The notes below the pieces were generated by a model. The model was not told the DNA's origin and ran no database searches. It saw only the letters and a list, made by a program, of their open reading frames with translations. From Flavobacterium quisquiliarum (GTDB taxonomy: Bacteria; Bacteroidota; Bacteroidia; Flavobacteriales; Flavobacteriaceae): a DNA stretch of 64,000 bases. This document shows positions 9,444-18,061 of this stretch, piece after piece. Location: NCBI RefSeq assembly GCF_019308285.1, contig NZ_WWEM01000022.1:1-64000 (forward strand). Direction: 5' to 3'. The translations under genes and the position numbers were made by a program. The number at the start of each line of letters is the position of its first letter. The first letter of the stretch is position 1.

Positions 9444-10625
9444 TTATAACTTTTCAGCTGAAAATTGATACAAAGAAACCGTATGATACTTCTCTCCTGC
9501 TTTTAATGTAATCTGAGGGAATTTTGGCTGGTTTGGAGCATCTGGAAAATGCTGTGTTTCAAGAGCAAAGGCAGTCCTAAAATCATCTTTTGCACCTGAT
9601 TTAAAGGTATTTTTACTCTGCATAAAATTACCGCTATAAATCTGTAAACCAATTTCTTCTGTGTAAACATCTAAAGTAATACCTGAAATATCTCCTTTTA
9701 TTGTTGCTGCATGAACAAAACCATCTTTTTTAGCAGTACTGAGAACATAATTATGATCGTAACCCTTCCCAAATTTCAGCTGATCGTCTTTGGTTTCGAT
9801 TCTTTCACCAATGGTATGTTTTGAAGTAAAATCAAAAGGCGTATTTTTCACAGATTTTAGTTCTCCTGTCGGAATCAAACCTTCGTCTACTGGCGTAAAT
9901 TTATCTCCGTAAATCTGTAATTCGTGATTTAAAATCGTACCGCTTCCCTCTCCGTTTAAGTTGAAAAAAGCATGATTAGTTAAGTTGACAATGGTGGTTT
10001 TATCCGTTGTCGCTTCGTATTCCATTCTTACGGCATTATCCTCTGTAAGCGTATAAGTTACTTTTACATTTAAATTCCCAGGAAAACCTTGCTCACCGTC
10101 TGGCGAAAGATAGGTAAAAACCAAAGTGTTTTCGTTTGTCTTTTCGGCATTCCAAACCACATCCTGAAATCCCTTCACACCGCCGTGTAATGCGTTTTTC
10201 CCATTGTTTAACGGAATTTGATATTGCTTTCCTTCCAGCGTAAATTTACCTAATGCAACTCTGTTGCCTACTCTTCCAATTGTAGCACCAAAATACGGCT
10301 CAGTTGCAGTTTTAAAGCCTTTTACACTGTTCATTCCAACCACGACATCAGTTGGTTTTCCGTTTTTATTATTAACCCATAAACCTACTAATCGCCCGCC
10401 ATAGTTGGTAAACGCAGCTTTTATCCCTTTGTTTTCAATCCAATACAAACCCACTTTTTTGCCGTCGATGATAGTATCGAAATTTTTAGTTTCTAAGACT
10501 GTTTTTACCGAATCTGCAGCAATTTCAGCGGTTTCTTTTGAAACTGAATTTTCTTTTTTATTGTCTTTACAATTGAATTGCAAAAGTGCCAATATTAAAA
10601 CCGCAGTAATCTGAATATTTTTCAT
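9444..10625 (-). CDS. galM: Aldose 1-epimerase (galactose mutarotase), lipoprotein form
   Basis: A 393-residue mutarotase interconverting alpha and beta anomers of galactose and related aldoses. Typical motifs are NNGKNALHGGVKGFQDVVW, the catalytic-His region NLTNHAFFNLNGEG, GYDHNYVL, and the catalytic-Glu region FALETQHFPDAPNQP. Unlike cytosolic GalM it begins with a lipoprotein signal peptide (LILALLQFNC, Cys about residue 19) and a Lys/Glu-rich linker. It therefore probably works in the periplasm or on the membrane, acting on monosaccharides released by the neighbouring hydrolases. It lies 24 bp downstream of a GH43 gene and about 200 bp upstream of another. The presence of an epimerase in the operon suggests galactose, arabinose or xylose as products. 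Confidence 0.9.
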   Translation of the reverse strand: MKNIQITAVLILALLQFNCKDNKKENSVSKETAEIAADSVKTVLETKNFDTIIDGKKVGLYWIENKGIKAAFTNYGGRLVGLWVNNKNGKPTDVVVGMNSVKGFKTATEPYFGATIGRVGNRVALGKFTLEGKQYQIPLNNGKNALHGGVKGFQDVVWNAEKTNENTLVFTYLSPDGEQGFPGNLNVKVTYTLTEDNAVRMEYEATTDKTTIVNLTNHAFFNLNGEGSGTILNHELQIYGDKFTPVDEGLIPTGELKSVKNTPFDFTSKHTIGERIETKDDQLKFGKGYDHNYVLSTAKKDGFVHAATIKGDISGITLDVYTEEIGLQIYSGNFMQSKNTFKSGAKDDFRTAFALETQHFPDAPNQPKFPQITLKAGEKYHTVSLYQFSAEKL

Positions 10626-10649
10626 TTATCGAATTTTAAAATTTTGTTG

Positions 10650-11672
10650 TTATTTTGACGGAATTGCCAGCTTGGTTTCTTCACTCACTGGCTCACCCAA
10701 AACTGGATATCCATTTGTATCCCAATCTATTCTTTGCATTCTTGGAGATCTTTTGTTTCCGCAACCCTCTCCTGGATTGGAATTGGCGTGATACAAAATC
10801 CAATCTTCTTTTCCGTCTGGAGATTTGAAAAATGAATTGTGTCCCGGTGCGTAAACTTTATTTTTTTCCGATTGTTTGAAGATGGGTTCAGGAGATTTTT
10901 TCCAAGCATTTGGATCTAATAGATTATCTTCGCCATTAAAAGCTAACAATCCCAAAGCATAAAAATCAGTCCAGCAACCACTTGCCGAAAACACAATGAA
11001 AATTTTCCCATTCCTTTCTAAAAACTGAGGCCCTTCATTTACATTTACCTGTGGCGGATTTACATCATCATGCAAGGCACCATGTATTTCCCAGTCGTAT
11101 GTTGGTGCAGAAATCATAACTCGGTCGCCGTCTATTTCTAATGGGTTCTTCATTTTAGCAATGTAAATATTCTGCTGCCCATTGGTATCTCCTTCCCAGC
11201 CTGCCCAAATCATGTACAATTGTTTTTTATATTCAAAAACATTTCCGTCAATTGCCCATTTATCAGTTTTTGCTGCGATTTTGCCTTTAAATTCAAAATT
11301 CCCTTTAAACGGATCTGAGGATTTATTCTCCAAAACATACATCCTGTGATTGTTGTTATCGCCATTATCGGCAGCAAAATAACAATACCATTTTCCGTTG
11401 ATAATATGAAACTCCGGTGCCCAGATTTCAGCAGAATAATTCGTGTTTTTTGGTGGTGTCCAAATTACTTTGCTTTCAGCATTTTTTATATCTGACAAGT
11501 CTTTTGTTTTCCATAAAACGAGTTTATTTCCCAAGGTATTAGTGTAGTAATAATAGCCCTTATAGTAAGTACTGTAAGGATCTGCTCCCGATGGCAGTAT
11601 TGGGTTTGTAAATGTTTTTTGCTGCGCAAAACTTATTGTCGTGAACAGGAAAAGAAATAGGTATTTTTTCAT
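10650..11672 (-). CDS. Glycoside hydrolase family 43 (arabinosidase-like), secreted
   Basis: A 340-residue GH43 propeller with a Sec signal peptide (MKKYLFLFLFTTISFAQQ) and no lipobox. Catalytic candidates are Asp31 in SGADPYSTYYKG, Asp in WAIDGNVFEY and Glu in NEGPQFLERNG. SAEIWAPEFHIINGKWYCYFAA is the conserved blade motif. The sequence resembles alpha-L-arabinofuranosidases of GH43, but specificity is not decidable by eye. It is separated from the GH2 gene upstream by 95 bp containing a perfect palindromic repeat, and from the epimerase downstream by 24 bp. It differs clearly from the other two GH43-type proteins of the locus, so three distinct linkages or side chains are probably cleaved. 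Confidence 0.87.
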   Translation of the reverse strand: MKKYLFLFLFTTISFAQQKTFTNPILPSGADPYSTYYKGYYYYTNTLGNKLVLWKTKDLSDIKNAESKVIWTPPKNTNYSAEIWAPEFHIINGKWYCYFAADNGDNNNHRMYVLENKSSDPFKGNFEFKGKIAAKTDKWAIDGNVFEYKKQLYMIWAGWEGDTNGQQNIYIAKMKNPLEIDGDRVMISAPTYDWEIHGALHDDVNPPQVNVNEGPQFLERNGKIFIVFSASGCWTDFYALGLLAFNGEDNLLDPNAWKKSPEPIFKQSEKNKVYAPGHNSFFKSPDGKEDWILYHANSNPGEGCGNKRSPRMQRIDWDTNGYPVLGEPVSEETKLAIPSK

Positions 11673-11700
11673 TTTAGTTTTTTTTTATTTGAATTTTTCC

Positions 11701-11756
11701 CGCAGATTTGGCAGATCGTGCAGATTATTTTATCTGTTAAATCTGCCAAATCTGCG
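11701..11756. repeat. Extragenic palindrome, CGCAGATTTGGCAGAT family
   Basis: Perfect 16-bp arms CGCAGATTTGGCAGAT (11701-11716) and ATCTGCCAAATCTGCG (11741-11756) in the gap between the GH2 and GH43 genes. Related elements occur at 30821-31108 and 44327-44388. Confidence 0.85.
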
Positions 11757-11767
11757 AGAGGAAAAAA

Positions 11768-13582
11768 TCATTTTTGATTCAAAGCATTTATAACTTCTGT
11801 ATTGACTTTATTTACAGCCTTGAAATCCATTTTATCAACTTTACGATCGTAAGTCATAAAACCGTTTACTTCTCCTTCAACATCTGTTGTTTGAGTATAG
11901 ACCGCTGCAGAGAATCCCGTTTTAACATATTTTCGAAGCGTTTCCGCGTACTTTATGTATTCGGTGGTAACTTCACCTGCATTTTTAAATTTAATGTAAC
12001 CCCAGTTGTCATTTGCTCTCCAAAGATGTCCTTCAAGTGGCAAACCGATTCCGCCATATTCTCCCAGCACTGTAACTCTTCTTGCATCATACAAATACAT
12101 TTCTGGACCTGGATAATTATGCAAATCCAAAATATCGCCAGTTTGAAAATGATTTCCTCCACTAGCAGAATTAATCAGACGGGTTGAATCGTGGTTCTTT
12201 GTCCATTCTGTAATTTCAACCGTTTTAAATTGTCCCCAAGCTTCGTTAAACGGAACCCAAACCACAATACTTGGATAAGAATACAAATGATCCATAATCT
12301 CTCTCCATTCTTTTCTATAGATTTCTTCGGACTTTGCAGAACGTTGCAACTCTGTTGCATCAAAATATTTTCTGTTTTGCCAGATTGGCTGCTCGTCCCC
12401 GCTTGGCATATCCTGCCAAACCAGAATTCCCAGCTGATCACAATGCGTATACCAGCGTTCCGGCTCTACTTTTACGTGTTTACGAATCATATTAAAACCT
12501 AATTCTTTTGTTTTTATGATGTCGTATTTCAAAGCTTCGTCAGTCGGAGCAGTGTACAATCCATCTGGCCACCAGCCTTGGTCTAAAGGTCCGTATTGAA
12601 AATAATCTTTGTTGTTTAGCTGCATTCTCAAAATACCGTTTTCATCTCTTTTGGAAGAAATTTTACGCATCGCAAAATAACTCTTTACCTCATCAACCAC
12701 TTTATTTTTGCTGATCAAGCGAATTTTAGTCTGATACAAAAACGGATTTTCTGGCGACCATAATTTTGGAGAATTTAAGACAATATCATTACTCTCTCCA
12801 ACAACCGCTTTTTCTTTGGCAATTTCTTTTCCGTTATCAAAAACAGAAATTTCCACTAAATCCCCTTTTTCAGCTCCGTTAACTTCAGCTTTAATACTAA
12901 TGGTATTTTGATCGATATTTGGAGTTGTTTTTAATTCCGTAATATTTTTAGCATTTACAGGCTCAATCCAAACCGTCTGCCAGATTCCGGTAACAGGCGT
13001 ATACCAGATTCCTTCCGGATTTTTAACTTGTTTTCCTCTTGGCTGAGGCCCGTCATTTGATGGATCCCAAACTTTCACAACTAATTTCTGATTTTTTCCT
13101 TTTTGAATGAATGGCGAAATATCAAACGAAAATGGTGTATAACCTCCCGTATGCGATCCTACTTTTACATCATTCACAAAAACCTCTGTTTTCCAATCTA
13201 CAGCGCCAAAATGCAACAGAATGTTTTTGCCATTCCATCCTGATTCAATTGAAAAATTGGTTTCATACCAAAGTTCGTTTTTAGCTCCCACTTCTTTCAT
13301 CACTCCAGACAAGCTTGATTCGGTGGCAAACGGAACCAAAATTTGCCCATCATATTTTGAAGGTGCTGTTTTTCCAAATTCCTGAATACTGTAATTCCAC
13401 AAACCATTCAGATTCTTCCATTGGCTACGCTCCATAATTGGACGGGGGTATTCCGGCAATGTTTTATTTGGATCCACCTGTTCTGCCCATTTGGTCTTGA
13501 TTTTGTCGCCTTGAGGTTTCCATTGCGCATTTACCATCAAAACAGATAATAAAGCGATAAAAACGATACTTTTTCTTTTCAT
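11768..13582 (-). CDS. Glycoside hydrolase family 2 (beta-galactosidase/glucuronidase-like)
   Basis: A 604-residue exo-acting GH2 enzyme with a Sec signal peptide (ALLSVLMVNAQW). Domains in order: an N-terminal jelly-roll sugar-binding domain (about 40-200, with LNGLWNYSI, VPFATESSLSGV, VDWKTEVFVNDVKVG), an Ig-like domain (about 205-305) and a TIM barrel (about 310-600). The acid/base is the Glu in VPFNEAWGQF and the nucleophile is the Glu in VLGEYGGIG. LGFNMIRKHVKVEPERWY is the conserved barrel motif. At 604 residues it is a short GH2 and lacks the extra C-terminal domains of LacZ. Beta-galactosidase, glucuronidase and mannosidase types share this fold, so the substrate is uncertain. It is part of the PUL operon. 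Confidence 0.88.
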   Translation of the reverse strand: MKRKSIVFIALLSVLMVNAQWKPQGDKIKTKWAEQVDPNKTLPEYPRPIMERSQWKNLNGLWNYSIQEFGKTAPSKYDGQILVPFATESSLSGVMKEVGAKNELWYETNFSIESGWNGKNILLHFGAVDWKTEVFVNDVKVGSHTGGYTPFSFDISPFIQKGKNQKLVVKVWDPSNDGPQPRGKQVKNPEGIWYTPVTGIWQTVWIEPVNAKNITELKTTPNIDQNTISIKAEVNGAEKGDLVEISVFDNGKEIAKEKAVVGESNDIVLNSPKLWSPENPFLYQTKIRLISKNKVVDEVKSYFAMRKISSKRDENGILRMQLNNKDYFQYGPLDQGWWPDGLYTAPTDEALKYDIIKTKELGFNMIRKHVKVEPERWYTHCDQLGILVWQDMPSGDEQPIWQNRKYFDATELQRSAKSEEIYRKEWREIMDHLYSYPSIVVWVPFNEAWGQFKTVEITEWTKNHDSTRLINSASGGNHFQTGDILDLHNYPGPEMYLYDARRVTVLGEYGGIGLPLEGHLWRANDNWGYIKFKNAGEVTTEYIKYAETLRKYVKTGFSAAVYTQTTDVEGEVNGFMTYDRKVDKMDFKAVNKVNTEVINALNQK

Positions 13583-13648
13583 GCTGTATATATATTTGAG
13601 GCAATTTTCAATTAAAAAAATGCCATCGTGTTTTCTAAACTAAAATTG

Positions 13649-13684
13649 AATTACCAGACTTATCTCCACATAAGCCTGGTAATT
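13649..13684 (-). other. Hairpin between the GH43-like and GH2 genes
   Basis: Arms AATTACCAG..CTTAT (13649-13663) and ATAAG..CTGGTAATT (13670-13684) pair with a single mismatch around a 6-base loop. No clear T run follows on the minus strand, so it is more likely an mRNA processing or stability element than a terminator. The rest of 13583-13815 shows nothing. Confidence 0.55.
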
Positions 13685-13815
13685 ACTGAACTAAACTAAC
13701 TTAACTAACCATATTTTTGGAGAGTATCAAGATTGTATTAAGTGTTAAGATTTTTTCTGAGTAGTCCTCACTTACTTTTAGCATATCTCTTCTCTTAATC
13801 CTTAATACTCCCATC

Positions 13816-14850
13816 TTAATTCTTCTTCCCGAATTTCTTGACCAAACTGTCGTATTCTTTTTTAGAGATTGTAATCATGCAGCCGTGGCGTACTTTTTCT
13901 GGGAGACTGTATTTATCCCAATCCGAGAAAAAAGTATAACCTGAGGCTTGATACCAAGGTCCATTTAGATTATCTGCGATAGATAATCCGTACGAAACTC
14001 CTGGGTATTGTTCGTAATACATATACCATATTTTATCATCTGGAGAAGGAATCAGCATTGGTGCTTCTCTGAAGTTTGGACTGATAGATTGCTGGGGCAA
14101 AGAATAAGGTCCTAAAAGATTTTTGGATTTAGCAATTCGAATAGTTTTACCTGTTGTCCAATACAAAGTTGGATACGTTTCGTCTTTAATTACGGCATAA
14201 TAGGAATCGCCTACTTTACGGATAAAAACATCGATGGTTCCCATATCCCAGTCGAATAAACGGTTTGGTGGCCCCTCGAAAGTTTTTAAATCTTTAGACA
14301 AAACATACAATGTTCGCTGACTTGCCCAATAACGCTCTCCATCTTCTTTTGTACCTTCCAAATGCGGCGTATGCCAGGTCATGATAAACTTTTGCGAATC
14401 TTTTTCGTAATATAATTTTGGAGCTCCAATTCGCTGTAAAGCGTTTCCATAATCAGGCGTGCTTTTTAAATCGGGCGTATAATCGGAGTTTTTTTTCCAA
14501 GTAATCAAATCATCCGAAACCCAGATATTGATGCTTTTAGCATCATCACCTGTATTTCCTGCAATGTAATATTTTCCATCTGGCCCTTTGCAGATATCCG
14601 GATGTCCTTTGTACTCTTCAAAAACGCGTTTTCCATTATTTAGATTTTCCCAATGCAATCCATCCAAGCTTACAGAATAGTACAGTCTGCCGTAATCGTT
14701 ATGCGTCATGTGAGCAAACAGATAGGCTTCATTCTTTGGTTTTTCGTTTCCTTTAACTTGTCCCGGCGGATCTGGTTGTTGTGCTTTCGCTGAAAAGCTA
14801 GCAAAAATCACCGCTAGAAAAAAGAGTTGTTTTATTGTGTGTGTTTTCAT
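13816..14850 (-). CDS. GH43-like five-bladed propeller glycosidase
   Basis: A 344-residue secreted protein (signal peptide ending FASFSAKAQQ). It is built from propeller blades that read like the GH43/GH117 clan: RLYYSVSLDGLHWENLNNG, GHPDICKGPDGKYYIAGN, ISVWVSDD-type and FREAPMLIPSPDDKIWYMYYE. Asp in GHPDICKG, Asp in GTIDVFIRK and Glu in FREAPML are plausible catalytic residues. It is divergent from the two clear GH43 enzymes of this locus and its family number cannot be fixed by eye; GH43 or a related F/J-clan family are the options. It lies in the operon between the GH5-like and GH2 genes. A role in trimming side chains of the imported polysaccharide is inference. Confidence 0.7.
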   Translation of the reverse strand: MKTHTIKQLFFLAVIFASFSAKAQQPDPPGQVKGNEKPKNEAYLFAHMTHNDYGRLYYSVSLDGLHWENLNNGKRVFEEYKGHPDICKGPDGKYYIAGNTGDDAKSINIWVSDDLITWKKNSDYTPDLKSTPDYGNALQRIGAPKLYYEKDSQKFIMTWHTPHLEGTKEDGERYWASQRTLYVLSKDLKTFEGPPNRLFDWDMGTIDVFIRKVGDSYYAVIKDETYPTLYWTTGKTIRIAKSKNLLGPYSLPQQSISPNFREAPMLIPSPDDKIWYMYYEQYPGVSYGLSIADNLNGPWYQASGYTFFSDWDKYSLPEKVRHGCMITISKKEYDSLVKKFGKKN

Positions 14851-15266
14851 TGCTGTTCATTTTAGTTTATTGCCCACGGATTAAACTGATGAAACGGGTT
14901 TCCGCTGATTATTTTTTTTGCCACAGATTAAAGGATTAAAATGATTTTTTAAACACATAGAAACATAGATTTACTTTGCCGGTAAAGGCGTTTCACTTGC
15001 ATTAATAAACATAGCTTACGCAATCTTGTCATTCCGAGGAACGGGGAATCTCCGCAAGTAACTCCGTAGCGAATTTCCAATCTTTGTAGAGTTTCCAGAG
15101 GAGATTCCTCGTTCCTCGGAATGACAAACTACGCGAGAACTATGTGTAGAAACTAGTTTCTTTTACATTCTTTTTAATAATTTTAAAATCTATGTTTCTA
15201 TGTGTTTGATTTTTTTGCCACAAACCTTAATCATTTTAATCTGTGAAATCTGTGACTAAAAGATCT
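14851..15266. repeat. Composite nested inverted repeat within the polysaccharide operon
   Basis: This 416-bp gap holds no gene. The outer arms are AAACACATAGAAACATAG (from 14951) and its reverse complement (ending 15207). An inner hairpin has arms GTCATTCCGAGGAACG (15028-15043) and CGTTCCTCGGAATGAC (15110-15125). Its loop, read on the minus strand, contains the core GAAACTCTACAAAGATTGG. Further out, GCCACAGATTAAA and TTTAATCTGTG-like stretches flank the unit. The same parts recur at 27712-27894, 29494-29648, 31145-31342 and 50323-50430. Confidence 0.85.
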
Positions 15267-16439
15267 TTATTTCTTATTTGCCTCAGAAGTCATTTTTTTG
15301 ATTAAATCGGTTTCGGCTTTGATGTATGGCGTTCCGTCTGTGTGCAATACGTCGTGAAACCATAGTTTTGGCTCAGCAGTGTATGTTTTTGTCCAGCTGT
15401 CCCAAGCGTATTTGGTTTGTGTTTTTCCATCCACAAATCCCCAGTTGATCATGCCAACATTGTATTTTCTGGCAAGAGGCAAAAATCCTTCGAAAGTGCT
15501 TCCGTTTGGTCTAGCCATGTATTCTGTACAAATCAATGGTTTTCCGTAACGCTGTAATTGTTTTACCACTCTTTCAAAATCTGCTGGTTTATCATAATTG
15601 TGGAAAGAAACAATATCCGACTGCTCAATCTGCATTTTGTGCATTGGTTTCATTTTCGCTTCGTCGCTCCAATCTCCAACCCAAACTCCTGAAGTTAATG
15701 GCTGTGACGGATTACTTTCTCTCGCCCAGGCAAAAACATCTTTTAAAAGTGGCAGAATCAAATCGACTTTGTTTTTGATTTCTACTTTTTCATACGAAGG
15801 CCCTGTCATATTATCCGGCTCATTCCACACATCCCAGCCTAAAATACGGTTGTCATCTTTAAAATGAGCTACGGTCTCTTTTACATATTTCTCTAAACGA
15901 GGATATTGTGTTTTATCCTGAAGCGCTTTTTGTCCCGGAGACTGCACCCAGCCTGAATTGTGAGTATGCGGTTTTGGAGCTCTTTGTTTTCCTAAAACTG
16001 GAAACGGATCCCAGCAGGAATCAAACAACACAAAAAGTGTTTTAATGTGGTGTTTATCTGCAATTTCAAGAAACTGATCCATGCGTTTATACAAACCTTC
16101 AGCGTCTTGCTCGTGCAATAAATCGTGCAAATAGACACGCATAACGTTCATGCCTAAGTTTTCTGCCCAGCCTAATTCCTGATCAATTCTTTTGGGATCA
16201 AAAGTGTCCGACTGCCACATCTCTAACTGATTTATAGCTGTGCTAGGAGAATAATTTGCCCCAACCAACCAAGGCTGTTCTGCATACCATTTATTGGCCT
16301 GATCTTTTGTCCAGATTTCTCTTGTTTCAACCGAAGCGGTTTCATTTTTCTTTTCTTCAGAAGTACTCTTTTTGTTGTTACAGCTTAGCAATACTAATCC
16401 TGCCAACATTACTGTCAGACACAATTTTACTTTCTTCAT
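15267..16439 (-). CDS. GH5-like (clan GH-A) glycoside hydrolase lipoprotein
   Basis: A 390-residue TIM-barrel glycosidase of clan GH-A, close to GH5-type cellulases/mannanases. Strand-4 acid/base is the Glu of GWDVWNEPDNM; the nucleophile is probably the Glu of LICTEYMARP. LGWAENLGMNVMRVYLHD and SFHNYDKP are further clan motifs. A lipoprotein signal (GLVLLSC, Cys about residue 20) followed by a Ser/Glu/Lys-rich linker suggests membrane anchoring. It is the first enzyme gene after susD and the only enzyme of the locus likely to be able to cut a main chain. Annotated relatives are called cellulase or endo-xylanase; I cannot decide. A hairpin separates it from susD by 82 bp. Confidence 0.78.
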   Translation of the reverse strand: MKKVKLCLTVMLAGLVLLSCNNKKSTSEEKKNETASVETREIWTKDQANKWYAEQPWLVGANYSPSTAINQLEMWQSDTFDPKRIDQELGWAENLGMNVMRVYLHDLLHEQDAEGLYKRMDQFLEIADKHHIKTLFVLFDSCWDPFPVLGKQRAPKPHTHNSGWVQSPGQKALQDKTQYPRLEKYVKETVAHFKDDNRILGWDVWNEPDNMTGPSYEKVEIKNKVDLILPLLKDVFAWARESNPSQPLTSGVWVGDWSDEAKMKPMHKMQIEQSDIVSFHNYDKPADFERVVKQLQRYGKPLICTEYMARPNGSTFEGFLPLARKYNVGMINWGFVDGKTQTKYAWDSWTKTYTAEPKLWFHDVLHTDGTPYIKAETDLIKKMTSEANKK

Positions 16440-16477
16440 TTCAATATTGTTATTATGAACAATTGTTCTTTATGATA

Positions 16478-16507
16478 AGGGAATCAGACCAATAAATCTG
16501 ATTCCCT
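16478..16507 (-). other. Hairpin directly downstream of susD
   Basis: A perfect 11-bp stem, AGGGAATCAGA (16478-16488) and TCTGATTCCCT (16497-16507), with an 8-base loop, starts 15 bp past the susD stop. There is no T run on the minus strand. It fits a 3'-end stabiliser or partial attenuator that keeps susCD mRNA above the enzyme mRNAs. Confidence 0.6.
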
Positions 16508-16521
16508 CAAAAAATTAGTTT

Positions 16522-18045
16522 TTAATATCCTGAGTTTTGCTCCAGATTTGGATTATTATCTACATCGCTTTGCGGAATTGGCATTCTGTGATTTTTCCCC
16601 ACTTTGAAGTTTTTAAAATCTGAATCACGAAGCGCAATTTTATCAACAGCAGCCTGAGTATTTAAATCTCCCCAACGTTTTAGATCTTCCCAGCGAACAC
16701 TTTCTCCACATAATTCTAAAACTCTTTCCATTTTCAAACGCTCTAGGAACTTGTCATGGTCGTTTCCAATTTCAGGATGCGCTGTTGCTAAAGGATTCAT
16801 ATTTACACGAGCTCTTACCTGATCAACATATTGATAAGCTTCGGCAGTACTTCCTAATTCGTTTAAAACTTCGGCATAGCGCAATAAAATATCACCGTAA
16901 CGAACCAATCTGTAGTTTACCTGGCTGTAGTAGTCTTCATTATCTCTATAATAATCACGACTTCCTTTTCTGAACCAGGCTTCATTATTATTCCATTCCC
17001 AGTTTCTGTTATAGGTTTTGTCTCCAAAATCAGCCAATAAATCAGGATAATATAAAGTCCATCTCAAACGAATATCCAAATTGCCGTCTTTGTTTTTTTC
17101 TTCTTTGAAAGCATTCACTAACCAAAAACGAGCTTGTCCATCAGACCATCCAATTCCTCTTGGCGCAAAAAACTGACAACGGTTACTGGAAACTGCTGCA
17201 TTTTGTGCTTCGTCAGTTCCTCCTTTTCTTTGGTCTCCAAACTGGATTTCAAAAACAGATTCGCTGTTGTTTTCATTTACGTCTGTAAAATTATCTCTGT
17301 AGTTCGCCACCAAACTGTATCTTGCTCCAGGGCCTGTTATTAAATATTCAAGAGCTGTTTTCGCATCAGACCATTTTCTTTGCTGCATGTATAATTTTGC
17401 TAAAAATGCTTTTGCAGCTCCTTTATCAGGTCTCCCTGTCTGATCTGTTCCCCATTTCGCTGGCAGATCATCAAAAGATTCATTCAAATCTTTTTCAATC
17501 TGAGCCCAGATTTCATCCACCTTTTTTTGTTGTGGCAAATCTGCTGGTGTAGACGGATCTAAAACCAACGGAACGTCTTCCCAGATCACTGCTAGATAAT
17601 AGTAATGTAAGGCTCTGAAAAACTTAGCCTGAGCAATAATCTTCTTTTTATCATCTTCATTTTGGAAAGTGATATTTGGAACATTCGCTAAAACTTGGTT
17701 GCATCTAAAAATCGCTTTATAGCTGTCTCTCCATGTTACCGCATTTCCTTCCCAAAAATTATAATTGATGTAATTGAACCTCGTCCAATCTGCCAATTCC
17801 GTCCACGGACTCACACTATAACCTTCATCAGAAGTCAAATCTAAACGGAAATACATCCATCTTGCCCAAAGACCATCTTTGTAAAACATGGCATAAATAG
17901 AGTTTACACCAGCTTGTGCATCACTTTCAGTTTTCCAATATTGGTCAACTGTTATATCATTAGGGCTGTTCAGGTCTAGTTCGTTTTCACAAGCAGTAAA
18001 AACAAGACCTAGAAAAGCTGCGGTTAGTATAATTATTTTTTTCAT
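16522..18045 (-). CDS. SusD/RagB family nutrient-binding outer membrane lipoprotein
   Basis: A 507-residue surface lipoprotein that forms the lid of the SusC importer and binds the glycan. It has a lipoprotein signal peptide (FLGLVFTAC, Cys about residue 19) and then ELDLNSPNDITVDQYWKTESDAQAGVNSIYAMF, the usual SusD N terminus. TPR-like helices follow, with AQAKFFRALHYYYLAVIWEDVPLVL and RLVRYGDILLRYAEVLNELG, and a C-terminal RMPIPQSDVDNNPNLEQN typical of the family. The length matches the family. It starts 16 bp after the SusC stop. Substrate identity must come from the linked enzymes; SusD sequence alone does not show it. Confidence 0.95.
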   Translation of the reverse strand: MKKIIILTAAFLGLVFTACENELDLNSPNDITVDQYWKTESDAQAGVNSIYAMFYKDGLWARWMYFRLDLTSDEGYSVSPWTELADWTRFNYINYNFWEGNAVTWRDSYKAIFRCNQVLANVPNITFQNEDDKKKIIAQAKFFRALHYYYLAVIWEDVPLVLDPSTPADLPQQKKVDEIWAQIEKDLNESFDDLPAKWGTDQTGRPDKGAAKAFLAKLYMQQRKWSDAKTALEYLITGPGARYSLVANYRDNFTDVNENNSESVFEIQFGDQRKGGTDEAQNAAVSSNRCQFFAPRGIGWSDGQARFWLVNAFKEEKNKDGNLDIRLRWTLYYPDLLADFGDKTYNRNWEWNNNEAWFRKGSRDYYRDNEDYYSQVNYRLVRYGDILLRYAEVLNELGSTAEAYQYVDQVRARVNMNPLATAHPEIGNDHDKFLERLKMERVLELCGESVRWEDLKRWGDLNTQAAVDKIALRDSDFKNFKVGKNHRMPIPQSDVDNNPNLEQNSGY

Positions 18046-18061
18046 TATGCTATTTTTTTAA

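Noticed and set aside
11774..12502. Plus-strand open frames of 100-137 codons opposite the GH2 gene
   Set aside because: They are antisense to a gene with intact catalytic motifs, and their translations are low-complexity and Cys/Ser/Phe-rich without a domain.
14851..15266. Insertion sequence with transposase
   Set aside because: Inverted repeats are present but there is no open frame for a transposase, so only a non-autonomous element can be claimed.
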